Position numbers and translations under genes: made by a program | The notes under the pieces: generated by a model | What the model was told of the DNA's origin: nothing | Databases searched by the model: none | Seen by the model: only the letters and a program-made list of their open reading frames with translations | Assembly (NCBI RefSeq): GCF_031458235.1 | Contig: NZ_JAVDYB010000001.1 | Span: 1 to 64,000, forward strand | Source: Catenuloplanes atrovinosus | GTDB taxonomy: Bacteria; Actinomycetota; Actinomycetes; Mycobacteriales; Micromonosporaceae | Direction of reading: 5' to 3' | DNA length: 64,000 bases | Part shown: one piece after another, positions 44,983-53,084 of the stretch | Layout: every line of letters begins with the position of its first letter | Position numbering within the stretch: the first letter of the stretch is position 1

Positions 44983-45570
44983 ATGGAGAAGTTCACCGTG
45001 CACACCGGCTCCGCGGTACCGCTGCGGCGCTCCAATGTGGATACGGATCAGATCATTCCCGCCGTGTACCTGAAGAGGGTGACACGGACGGGCTTCGAGG
45101 ACGGTCTCTTCAGCGCCTGGCGCGAGGACCCGGCATTCGTGATGAACAATCCCGCCTATTCGTCCGCATCGATTCTCGTTGCGGGACCGGATTTCGGCAC
45201 CGGGTCATCGCGCGAACACGCGGTGTGGGCCTTGCACAACTGGGGATTCCGCGCCGTGATCTCGCCGCGCTTCGGCGACATCTTCCGCGGCAACTCGCTC
45301 AAGGAGGGCCTGCTGCCGGTCGAGTTGGACCAGTCCGCGGTCGAGACGCTGTGGGATCTGGCGGAGCGCGACCCGGCCGCGCGGATCGAGGTCGACCTCG
45401 CCGAGCGGCAGGTACGGGCGGACGGCCACGTCTGGTCGTTCCCGATGGACGACTTCAGCCGCTGGCGCCTGATGGAGGGCCTGGACGACATCGGCCTGAC
45501 GTTGCGGCATCAGGACGCCATCGCGGCGTACGAGGCGAAACGCCCTTCCTTCAAGCCTTCCCTGGCCTGA
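44983..45570 (+). CDS. leuD: 3-isopropylmalate dehydratase, small subunit
   Basis: A 195-residue swivel-domain subunit. [20 protein letters not shown] at residues 14-33, [20 protein letters not shown] and [13 protein letters not shown] are the LeuD motifs. The ATG follows an AAAGGG site. Operon partner of leuC; a strong hairpin follows 59 bp after the stop. Confidence 0.96.
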   Translation: MEKFTVHTGSAVPLRRSNVDTDQIIPAVYLKRVTRTGFEDGLFSAWREDPAFVMNNPAYSSASILVAGPDFGTGSSREHAVWALHNWGFRAVISPRFGDIFRGNSLKEGLLPVELDQSAVETLWDLAERDPAARIEVDLAERQVRADGHVWSFPMDDFSRWRLMEGLDDIGLTLRHQDAIAAYEAKRPSFKPSLA

Positions 45571-45629
45571 CGGGCACCTCAGGTACGTGCCGGAACCAGC
45601 CGGCGAGAACCCCGATAACAGCGGGACTT

Positions 45630-45702
45630 TCACCCCCGCGAGACCGCCGAATCGTTGCCGCCAGGGCGCTTCAGCCCGGCCGACGAGGTCTCGCGGGGGT
45701 GA
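45630..45702 (+). terminator. Large hairpin after leuD
   Basis: 16-bp perfect arms TCACCCCCGCGAGACC (45630-45645) and GGTCTCGCGGGGGTGA (45687-45702) enclose 41 nt that can fold further. It separates leuCD from hupB. Confidence 0.72.
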
Positions 45703-45821
45703 TTCCGTTGCGACACAAGGACTTTTTTCCCACGGATGTTTGTATCTGCTGCTCCCAGGGCATACCGTGCGCGCAGAATCATTGTGTAACAGTCCATTCG
45801 CTTCATCGGGAGGGAAATCTC

Positions 45822-46478
45822 GTGAACAAGGCCGAGCTCATCGAGGCGCTCGCCGCTCGCCTGGGAGACAAGAAGACGGCGACGGCGGCGCTGGACGCGG
45901 TTCTCGCGGAGGTCCAGAACGCGGTCACCAAGGGCGACCGCGTCGCCATCACCGGCTTCGGAGTCTTCGAAAAGCGCGTGCGCGGTGCTCGAACAGCCCG
46001 CAATCCGCGTACCGGCGAAGCGGTGAAGGTGAAGAAGACGTCCGTCCCGGCCTTCCGGCCCGGCGCCGGATTCAAGGAGCTGGTCGCGAGCGGCAAGGTG
46101 CCGAAGGCGACCGCCGCCAAGAAGACCACCGCCGCGGCGACGAAGTCGACCGCCACCAAGGCGACCGCGGCGAAGACCGCGCCGGCCAAGGCGACCGCGA
46201 CCAAGACGGCCACCGCGGCCAAGACGACCACGCCGGCGGCGAAGAAGACCGCGGCGAAGTCGACCGCCACCAAGGCGACCACGGCCAAGACGGCCACCGC
46301 GGCCAAGGCCACCACCACGACGACGCCGGCGAAGAAGACCGCGGCGAAGTCCACCGCCACCAAGGCGGCCGCCACCACCCCGGCCAAGAAGACCACCGCT
46401 ACCAAGAGCACGACCGCCACCAAGTCGACGGCCAAGAAGGCGCCGGCGGCGAAGAAGACGGTCGCCAAGAAGCGCTGA
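45822..46478 (+). CDS. hupB: Histone-like DNA-binding protein HU with Lys/Ala/Thr-rich tail
   Basis: A 218-residue nucleoid protein. Residues 1-90 are a normal HU domain ([20 protein letters not shown], then [20 protein letters not shown]). The next ~125 residues are KTA, AAKK and TATK repeats, the histone-H1-like tail of actinobacterial HupB/MDP1, which compacts DNA and is modified in mycobacteria. The GTG start follows GGGAGGG. Its place between leuD and mutT1 is conserved in mycobacteria. Confidence 0.95.
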   Translation: MNKAELIEALAARLGDKKTATAALDAVLAEVQNAVTKGDRVAITGFGVFEKRVRGARTARNPRTGEAVKVKKTSVPAFRPGAGFKELVASGKVPKATAAKKTTAAATKSTATKATAAKTAPAKATATKTATAAKTTTPAAKKTAAKSTATKATTAKTATAAKATTTTTPAKKTAAKSTATKAAATTPAKKTTATKSTTATKSTAKKAPAAKKTVAKKR

Positions 46479-46507
46479 TCCCTGCCCGGCAAGCGCACCA
46501 GGGAAAT

Positions 46508-46548
46508 GCCGAGGGCGCCTCACCCCCCGTGGGTGAGGCGCCCTCGGC
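46508..46548. terminator. Bidirectional terminator between hupB and the MmpL gene
   Basis: 18-bp perfect arms GCCGAGGGCGCCTCACCC and GGGTGAGGCGCCCTCGGC with a 5-nt loop between two convergent genes. Confidence 0.85.
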
Positions 46549-46566
46549 GTGCGTGGGCCGCGGTCG

Positions 46567-48561
46567 TCAGGCCGGCGCCGGTGCCTCCGCGAACGCGCCG
46601 CCGATCCGCCCGTGCAGCCGCCGCAGCGGACGCGGCGCCCACCAGTTCCAGCGGCCCAGCAGCGTCATCGTGGCCGGTACGAGCAGCAGCCGCACCACCG
46701 TGGCGTCCAGCGCGACGGCCAGCACCAGCCCCAGCCCGATCTGCTTGATGGGCGCGAACCCGCCGGTCAGGAAGCCCGCGAACACCACCACCAGCAGCAG
46801 CCCGGCGGAGGTGATGATGCGCCCGGTCTGCTGCAGCCCCGCCGCCACCGCACGGTCCGCAGCGTCGCCGGCCAGGTGCCGCTCGCGGATGCGGGACAGC
46901 AGGAACATCTCGTAGTCGACGGACAGCCCGAACGCGATCGCGGCCACCAGCACCGGCACGGTCAGGTTCGTGGTGTCCAGCCGCTCACTGCCGAGCAACC
47001 AGGCGAAGTGGCCCTCCTGGAACACCCACACCACCACGCCCAGCGACGCCGCGATGCTGAGCAGGTTGGTGAGCACCGCCTTGATCGGCAGCAGCACCGA
47101 GCCGGTGAACGCGAACAGCAGCGCCAGCGTGCCCAGCGCGACCAGCACGGCCGCGATCGGCGCGCGCTCACCCAGCATCGCGCGGTAGTCGGCCAGCCGC
47201 GCCGCCGTGCCGGCCACCTCGAAGCCCTGCGCGCGCAGCTGCCGTACCGCGTCCTGGGTGCTCTCCTCCGCGGGAAGCGCGGCCGGATGGGCGCGGACGA
47301 CGCCGTCCGACGACGACACCCGCGCGATCCCCGGCACCGCGGCGATCCGCGCCTCGTCCGCCGGGCCGCCCGGGATCAGCAGCGGGTCCGGCCCGGTCAG
47401 CGCCGGGAAGTCGCGGGCCAGCGCCTCGTCCAGCCGCCGGGTGTCCGACGCGGACGGCAGCGAGCGCGAGTCGCCGTTGCCGATGGTCAGCCCGGCCACC
47501 GGTAGCGCCAGCACCACCAGCGCGGTCGCGGTGCCGAGCAGCGTGAGCAGCGGCCGGCGCTGCACGCGCGCCGCGAGCCGGGCGAACGCGGTGCCACCGG
47601 CGGCCGCGGCCGGCTTGATCCGGTGCCCCCACAGGGTCAGCATCGCGGGGAGCAGCGTCACCGCGGCCAGCATGTTCACCAGCACCACACCGGCCGCGGC
47701 CAGGCCGAGCGAGCGCAGGAACGGGTCCGGGAACACCATCAGCCCGGCCAGCGCCACCGCCACGGTCAGGCCGGTGAACAGCACGGTCCGGCCCGCGGTG
47801 GCGGACGCGCGCAGCACCGCGTCCCGCACGCCCGGATCCACCGCGCGCTCCTCCCGGAACCGGCTCACCAGCAGCAGCGCGTAGTCCACGGCCAGGCCCA
47901 TGCTGAGCATCGTGGTCACCTGCACCGCGTAGACGGAGACGTCGGTGACCAGGCTGAACAGGTAGAGCACGCCGAAGTTCGCGCCGATGCCGACGATCGC
48001 GACCAGCAGCGGCAGCCCGGCCGCGAGCAGGCTGCCGAACACCACCAGCAGCAGCACCAGCACCACCGGCAGGCTGATCAGCTCCGCGCGCTGCACGTCC
48101 TCCTGGGCCTGGTCGTTGTAGTCGGCCATGCTCAGCGGCCCGCCGGAGACCACCACCGAACCGGCCGGCACCGCCCGCAGGATCTCGGCCGCGGGCTCGG
48201 CCGCCTCGCCGGCGCCGTCGAGAACCACCGAGACCACGACCACCGAGGGGGTACGGTCCGACGGCGCCGGGTCCGTGACGGAGACGACGCCGTCGAGCGC
48301 GCGGACCCGGGTCACCGCGTCCGCGACCGCGGCGGCGGGCGCGCCGTCGACGACCGCGGTGACGGACTGCGGCACCGGGTTCTCGGCGTCCAGGCGGTCC
48401 TGCACGACCGCGGACTGGCTGCCGGGCACCACGCCCACCTCCGAGGTGAGGCGGCTGAACAGGTTGGCGCCGGCCGTGAACCCGGCGACGAGCACGGCGG
48501 CCCAGAGCAGGATGGTCAGGACGGGGCGGCGCACCGCGGCGCCGGACAGGAGTCGAAGCAT
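46567..48561 (-). CDS. MMPL/RND-family membrane transporter
   Basis: A 664-residue inner-membrane protein with two repeats, each of one helix, an extracytoplasmic domain and five more helices. The MMPL signature occurs twice: MGLAVDYALLLVSRFREE and FGLSVDYEMFLLSRIRERHL, carrying the Asp-Tyr pair that conducts protons in the family. It is shorter than mycobacterial MmpL lipid exporters. The substrate is unknown (lipid, drug or peptide). A two-component system lies immediately upstream on the same strand, 60 bp away, and probably regulates it. Confidence 0.9.
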   Translation of the reverse strand: MLRLLSGAAVRRPVLTILLWAAVLVAGFTAGANLFSRLTSEVGVVPGSQSAVVQDRLDAENPVPQSVTAVVDGAPAAAVADAVTRVRALDGVVSVTDPAPSDRTPSVVVVSVVLDGAGEAAEPAAEILRAVPAGSVVVSGGPLSMADYNDQAQEDVQRAELISLPVVLVLLLVVFGSLLAAGLPLLVAIVGIGANFGVLYLFSLVTDVSVYAVQVTTMLSMGLAVDYALLLVSRFREERAVDPGVRDAVLRASATAGRTVLFTGLTVAVALAGLMVFPDPFLRSLGLAAAGVVLVNMLAAVTLLPAMLTLWGHRIKPAAAAGGTAFARLAARVQRRPLLTLLGTATALVVLALPVAGLTIGNGDSRSLPSASDTRRLDEALARDFPALTGPDPLLIPGGPADEARIAAVPGIARVSSSDGVVRAHPAALPAEESTQDAVRQLRAQGFEVAGTAARLADYRAMLGERAPIAAVLVALGTLALLFAFTGSVLLPIKAVLTNLLSIAASLGVVVWVFQEGHFAWLLGSERLDTTNLTVPVLVAAIAFGLSVDYEMFLLSRIRERHLAGDAADRAVAAGLQQTGRIITSAGLLLVVVFAGFLTGGFAPIKQIGLGLVLAVALDATVVRLLLVPATMTLLGRWNWWAPRPLRRLHGRIGGAFAEAPAPA

Positions 48562-48621
48562 GGGAGCACGGTGCCGCGCGCGGTCCTCGTCCCGGATCGC
48601 CCGCGAGAGCGGTCCCGGCGC

Positions 48622-49362
48622 TCACTCCCGCGACGGACGGCCCGGCACGACCAGCCCGGACTCGTAGGCCAGCACCACCGCCTGTACCCGGTCGCGCAGG
48701 CCCAGCTTGGTCAGCAGGTTGCTCATGTGCGTCTTCACGGTGTGCTCGGTGACGTGCAGCCGCGCCGCGATCTCCGCGTTGGACAGACCCTGCGCGACCA
48801 GCCGCAGCGAGTCCGTCTCGCGCGCGGTCAGCGACGCCAGCGCGGCGGTCCGGCGGGCGACCGGGCCGGTGGCCGTGCCGCGGCCGACCATGTCCGCGAT
48901 CAGCCGGCGGGTCACGCTCGGCGCCAGCAGCGAGTCGCCGCCCGCGATGGTGCGCACCGCGCTGACCAACTCGGCCCGCCGCATGTCCTTGAGCAGGAAG
49001 CCGCTGGCGCCGGCGCGCAGCGCGTCGTACACGTACTCGTCCAGGTCGAACGTGGTCAGCATGAGCACCTTGGCGTCGGTGGCCGCGCAGATGTGCGCGG
49101 TCGCCTCGATGCCGTTGCGCCGGGGCATGCGCACGTCCATCAGCACCACGTCCGGGCGCAGCGCCAGCGCGGCGCGGACCGCCTCCTCGCCGTCGCCGGC
49201 CTCGCCGACCACCGCGATGTCCGGCTGCGCGTCCAGGATCACGCAGAAGCCGTCCCGGACCAGCGCCTGGTCGTCCGCGACGAGCACCCGTAGCGTCGCC
49301 GCTGTGCCGTCCGGGCCGCCGGGGGCCACCGCGTGCACGCCGGGAGCGGATTCGTCAGCCAC
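48622..49362 (-). CDS. NarL/LuxR-family response regulator
   Basis: A 246-residue regulator. After about 25 disordered residues comes a receiver domain (VLVADDQALVRDGF, phospho-Asp in VVLMDVRMPRRNGIEA, Lys in GFLLKDMRRAEL). The LuxR helix-turn-helix follows (LTARETDSLRLVAQGLSNAE, TVKTHMSNLLTKLGLRDRVQ). The GTG start overlaps the kinase gene by eight bases. Confidence 0.93.
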   Translation of the reverse strand: MADESAPGVHAVAPGGPDGTAATLRVLVADDQALVRDGFCVILDAQPDIAVVGEAGDGEEAVRAALALRPDVVLMDVRMPRRNGIEATAHICAATDAKVLMLTTFDLDEYVYDALRAGASGFLLKDMRRAELVSAVRTIAGGDSLLAPSVTRRLIADMVGRGTATGPVARRTAALASLTARETDSLRLVAQGLSNAEIAARLHVTEHTVKTHMSNLLTKLGLRDRVQAVVLAYESGLVVPGRPSRE

Positions 49363-50482
49363 GGGCGGCCTCAGCGCGCTCCAGCGGCAGCGTCGCGGTC
49401 ACCGTGAACCCGCCGCCGCCGGCCGTACCCGCGCTGAACTCACCGCCGCAGGCGGCCACCCGCTCGCGCATGCCGATCAGGCCGTGGCCACCCGTCCCGC
49501 CGGACGCGCCGCGGCCGTCGTCCGTGATCTCCACCCGCAGTGCGGACGCGGACCAGTCCAGGCCGACCCGCGCGGAGCCGGCCCGCGCGTGCCGGACCAC
49601 GTTGGTCAGCGACTCCTGCACCACCCGGTACGCCGCGACCGACACCTCCGGCGGGACCGGCACGGACGGGCCGCGCTCGGTGACCGTGACCGCCAGCCCG
49701 GCCTCGCGGGCGCGGTCGGCCAGCGCCGGCAGCGACTCCAGCCCCGGCTGCGGCGCGCGGTCGTCCGGGCCGCCGCGCAGCACGCCGAGCGTGCGGCGCA
49801 ACTGGCCGAGCGCGTCGTGGGCGGTGCTCGAGATCGCGTCGAACGCCCGGGCGGCCCGCTCCGGATCGCGGTGCACCAGCAGCGGACCGGCCTCGGCCTG
49901 CACCGCGATCATGCTGATCGAGTGGGCCAGGATGTCGTGCATGTCGCGCGCGATCCGCTCCCGCTCGCGGGCGGCCGCGGCCTCGCGCTCCTCCGCGTGC
50001 CGCCGGGTCCGCTCCTCCAGCAGCGCGATCCGGTCACCGCGCGCGCGGGAGACCGTGCCGAGCGCGAACGCGACCAGGAAGATGCCGCCGGACGTGAGCA
50101 CCGAGCCGGCCGGCTTGTCCAGCGTCTGCTGGGTGAACGCCACCCCTGCCACCGTGCCCGCGACCAGCACCGCCCGGGCCGCGAACGGACTGGCCGCCGC
50201 GACCGTGTAGGTGGCGACGAGCTGTCCGTACGGCCAGTCCACCGCGCCGTGCATCGCGATCAGCCCGATCGAGCCGGCGCCGCACACGAGGGCCACCGCG
50301 AACGGCGCCCGCCGCCGCCACACCAGCGGCAGCGCGGACACGGCCGCGAACACCACCACCATCGGCCGCGGATCACCGACCGCCCCGTGCCCCGCGATCG
50401 TGCCGAGGAACGCGACGATCGCGATCAGCGCATCGAGCGCCGCCGGATACCGCGCCGCCAGCGCCTTCGTCCACTCCCACAC
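49355..50482 (-). CDS. Sensor histidine kinase, HisKA_3 (NarX/DesK-like)
   Basis: A 375-residue kinase. Five or so N-terminal membrane segments with short loops (intramembrane-sensing design), then a coiled stretch rich in Arg/Glu and the phospho-acceptor His in ERERIARDMHDILAHSISMI. The ATPase domain shows AAYRVVQESLTNVVRHARAG, ITDDGRGASG and GHGLIGMRERVAACGG. Partner of the overlapping response regulator. Such pairs beside exporters often sense membrane stress, which is inference. Confidence 0.93.
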   Translation of the reverse strand: MWEWTKALAARYPAALDALIAIVAFLGTIAGHGAVGDPRPMVVVFAAVSALPLVWRRRAPFAVALVCGAGSIGLIAMHGAVDWPYGQLVATYTVAAASPFAARAVLVAGTVAGVAFTQQTLDKPAGSVLTSGGIFLVAFALGTVSRARGDRIALLEERTRRHAEEREAAAARERERIARDMHDILAHSISMIAVQAEAGPLLVHRDPERAARAFDAISSTAHDALGQLRRTLGVLRGGPDDRAPQPGLESLPALADRAREAGLAVTVTERGPSVPVPPEVSVAAYRVVQESLTNVVRHARAGSARVGLDWSASALRVEITDDGRGASGGTGGHGLIGMRERVAACGGEFSAGTAGGGGFTVTATLPLERAEAARG

Positions 50483-50587
50483 GCCACGCAGTATCCGCCC
50501 CGAGCCCGTCCCACCGCCTCCCTCTCAGGGACCGGATGCCACGCCCGGGCGGCCTACGGCGTGGGGGGCGTTCCGCCGGGGACGAGG

Positions 50588-51550
50588 TCAGGAGCGGGAG
50601 GCCTGGACCACGCGCGAGTCGGAGGGGAGGAGGCGGTCGGCGCCGGCCAGGCGGTCGCCGGCGAAGGCGAGGAGCCAGCCGGTGCCCTTCGGGCTGTGGA
50701 AGTCGCGCGGTGTGCCGTAGCCGGCCACCCGGTGGAGCGCGTCCGGGATGATTTTGCCCTGGCTGCACACCACCGCGGGCTCGCCGGCGGCGGCCAGCGT
50801 GAGCAGGCGTTCGGCGGCGATCGCGTGCCGGGCGGCCGGGTCCTCGCCGGAGCGCGGCTCGTCGAAGGACGCGTCCACCTCGACCGGGAGGTCCACGGCG
50901 GCGGCCAGCGGGGCGAGCGTCTGCTGGCAGCGGCGGGGGGACGCGGAGATCAGGCGCTGCGGGCCGAGGTGCGCGGCGAGCTCGGCCAGTTCGCGGGACT
51001 CCTGCGTGCCGACCTCGTCCAGCGGGCGGGCGGAGTCGGCGCCGGGCCAGGACTCGCGGCGGCCGGCGTGGCCGTGGCGGACCACGGCGAGGACGGTGGT
51101 GATTCGCGGCAGCGCGGCGAACGCGTCCACCACCGTGCCGTCGTGCGGGTAGCTGAGCAGCCGTCGCACCTCCGGGATCGGAAGCCAGCGCAGATCGTCG
51201 ACCTCCGCGTTCGGGACGAAGCGGCCGGGTGGCAGGTCCGGGCGGGGGCGCATCGACCAGTACTCGACCAGCTTGGCGGCGTCCCGGGTCTCGTAGCGGA
51301 TGGCGGGCAGGCGGACCTGGGGGACCGCCGGCACGGCCGTCTCCTCGCCCACCTCGCGCACGGCCGCGGTGAGCGGGTGCTCGCCCGGGTCGAGTTTGCC
51401 CTTGGGCAGCGACCAGTCGTCGTACTTCGGGCGGTGGATCAGGCAGATCTCGGGTCCGCCCGCGGCCGGGCGCCACAGTACGCCCCCGGCCGCGCGCACG
51501 GTTCTCAGCGGAGCCAAGCGGTCTTCTTGGGTTGTGCCGCGTTCTCCCAC
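50588..51550 (-). CDS. mutT1: NUDIX hydrolase fused to histidine phosphatase, MutT1-like
   Basis: A 320-residue two-domain enzyme. The NUDIX box is GKLDPGEHPLTAAVREVGEE, with Ala where the box usually has its last Gly. The C-terminal histidine phosphatase domain has VVRHGHAGRRESW and CSQGKIIPDALH, with Gln where a second His is common, as in mycobacterial MutT1. That enzyme sanitises 8-oxo-dGTP and cleaves diadenosine polyphosphates, and is encoded next to ppk and hupB as here. The start is uncertain: GTG 51550 overlaps the CHAD gene by 46 bp; GTG 51499 would begin at VRAAGGVLWRP. Neither has a good ribosome site. Confidence 0.88.
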   Translation of the reverse strand: MGERGTTQEDRLAPLRTVRAAGGVLWRPAAGGPEICLIHRPKYDDWSLPKGKLDPGEHPLTAAVREVGEETAVPAVPQVRLPAIRYETRDAAKLVEYWSMRPRPDLPPGRFVPNAEVDDLRWLPIPEVRRLLSYPHDGTVVDAFAALPRITTVLAVVRHGHAGRRESWPGADSARPLDEVGTQESRELAELAAHLGPQRLISASPRRCQQTLAPLAAAVDLPVEVDASFDEPRSGEDPAARHAIAAERLLTLAAAGEPAVVCSQGKIIPDALHRVAGYGTPRDFHSPKGTGWLLAFAGDRLAGADRLLPSDSRVVQASRS

Positions 51551-53049
51551 GCCGCGGGGAATGCCCCGCGAACGGCGTGGATAATCGCGCGCTCCCGTTC
51601 GGCCAAGCGGCCCGCGGTCACTGCCATGTCATGATCATCCGGCTTCTCGGCCGCCAGGTCCAGCCAGGTCTGCGCGGCCATCGCGGCGTCCTGGTGCTCA
51701 CCGAGCAGATTCTGCACCTTGGAGAGCGCCTTGCCGAGCGCGGCGGCCTGCCCGCCGAGCACCGGCGCGACCGCCTCGACCGCGTACCGGGCCCGCTTGC
51801 CGCTGATCCGGACGCCGTGCCAGCGCTCGTCCGAGTCGCCGGCGTGCAGCTCGGCCGCGCCGGCCACGCCCTTGCCGCCGTTGACCAGCACGTCCCACGG
51901 GCGGGACACCAGCCGGGGCAGCACCTCGGTCGCGGGCGCGCCCGCGTCGGCGGACAGCTGCGGCTCGCGGGCGGCCTCGACCAGCAGGTCGACGAGCTTG
52001 CGGTAGCGCGGCGTGCGCAGCGCCGCGTCCAGCGCGTCCAGCGCCTTGCGCTGCCGCTTCTCCAGCCGTGCGTCGAGCCGGTCCACGGCCTTGGCGTCCA
52101 GCGGCGCCAGCGCGTCGAGCGCGGCCGTGCGGCGCAGCCGGTCGCGCAGCACCTCGGCGTCGCGGGCGGCGCCGAGCACGCCGGCGATCCAGCCCAGCTC
52201 GTCCCGGAGCGTACGGGCCCAGGACGTCTTCACCAGCGCGCCGAACGTGCGCAGGTCGCTGCGGAGCCGGCGGCAGCCGACCCGCATCTGGTGCACGGCC
52301 GTGTCGCCGTCCGGCAGCGGCTGCCCGAGCCGGACCAGCGGGTCGTGCGCCAGGATGCGCCCGATGCCGTCCCGGATCGCGGCGGTCACCACGTCGCCGG
52401 CGGTCGGCGCCTCCGGCAGCGTGCCCGGCGGCACCAGGTCCGGCGCCGCGCTCGCCGCCGCGCCCATCGCCCGTGCGTGCTTGGGCGTGAACGTGCCGGC
52501 CGTGGCGCCGGCCTTGACCAGCAGCGATTCCAGCTCGTCGAGCAGCGCCGGGTCGCCGCCCGCGCGCTCCACCTCGACCTCGCGGAACGTGGACCGGACC
52601 TTCTCGCCGTCCAGCACCTCCACGGTGTCGTCGTCCAGCTCGGCCAGCGTGGTGCCGTCGCCGGCCTGGAGCAGGTACGCCCGGCGCGCGCTGCGGACGA
52701 CCACGGCCGGTGCCAGCTCGCCTCCCCGCGCGTACGGCGTGACCAGCGCGGACATCTCCTCCGGCGGCGTCTTCGCCTTCTTGCCCCCGCGGGAGATCTC
52801 GTGCCGCGTGCCCGGCACGTCGGCCGGCAGCTTCACGGTCCAGGGCTGGTCGTCGCCCTTGCGGAAGCGCAGCGACACGCCGGCCCGGGCCAGTCGCAGA
52901 TCCTCGGTGTCGAAGTAGGTGGCGGTCAGGACCTTCGGCTCCTTCGCCACGACCCGCCCGCCGGAGGGCAGCGCACCGGTCAGGTCGGGCAGGTCGAAGT
53001 CCGGAGACACCTCGTACTTACGTTCTTCCTCCAGCATGGTCGTCACCAT
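51505..53049 (-). CDS. CYTH-CHAD domain protein
   Basis: A 514-residue protein. The N-terminal CYTH (triphosphate tunnel) domain has the ExExK motif in LEEERKYEV at residues 7-11 and alternating charged strands (SLRFRKGDDQPWTVKLPAD, FREVEVERAG). The C-terminal CHAD helical domain has conserved His/Arg/Lys helices (VHQMRVGCRRLRSDLRTFG, ARDAEVLRDRL, WHGVRISGKRARYAVEAV, GEHQDAAMAA). CHAD domains bind polyphosphate and CYTH domains hydrolyse or bind triphosphates. It lies 35 bp downstream of ppk on the same strand. Confidence 0.93.
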   Translation of the reverse strand: MVTTMLEEERKYEVSPDFDLPDLTGALPSGGRVVAKEPKVLTATYFDTEDLRLARAGVSLRFRKGDDQPWTVKLPADVPGTRHEISRGGKKAKTPPEEMSALVTPYARGGELAPAVVVRSARRAYLLQAGDGTTLAELDDDTVEVLDGEKVRSTFREVEVERAGGDPALLDELESLLVKAGATAGTFTPKHARAMGAAASAAPDLVPPGTLPEAPTAGDVVTAAIRDGIGRILAHDPLVRLGQPLPDGDTAVHQMRVGCRRLRSDLRTFGALVKTSWARTLRDELGWIAGVLGAARDAEVLRDRLRRTAALDALAPLDAKAVDRLDARLEKRQRKALDALDAALRTPRYRKLVDLLVEAAREPQLSADAGAPATEVLPRLVSRPWDVLVNGGKGVAGAAELHAGDSDERWHGVRISGKRARYAVEAVAPVLGGQAAALGKALSKVQNLLGEHQDAAMAAQTWLDLAAEKPDDHDMAVTAGRLAERERAIIHAVRGAFPAAWENAAQPKKTAWLR

Positions 53050-53084
53050 AACCGCCGAAAGTTAACTGTTTCTTCAGAACGAGT

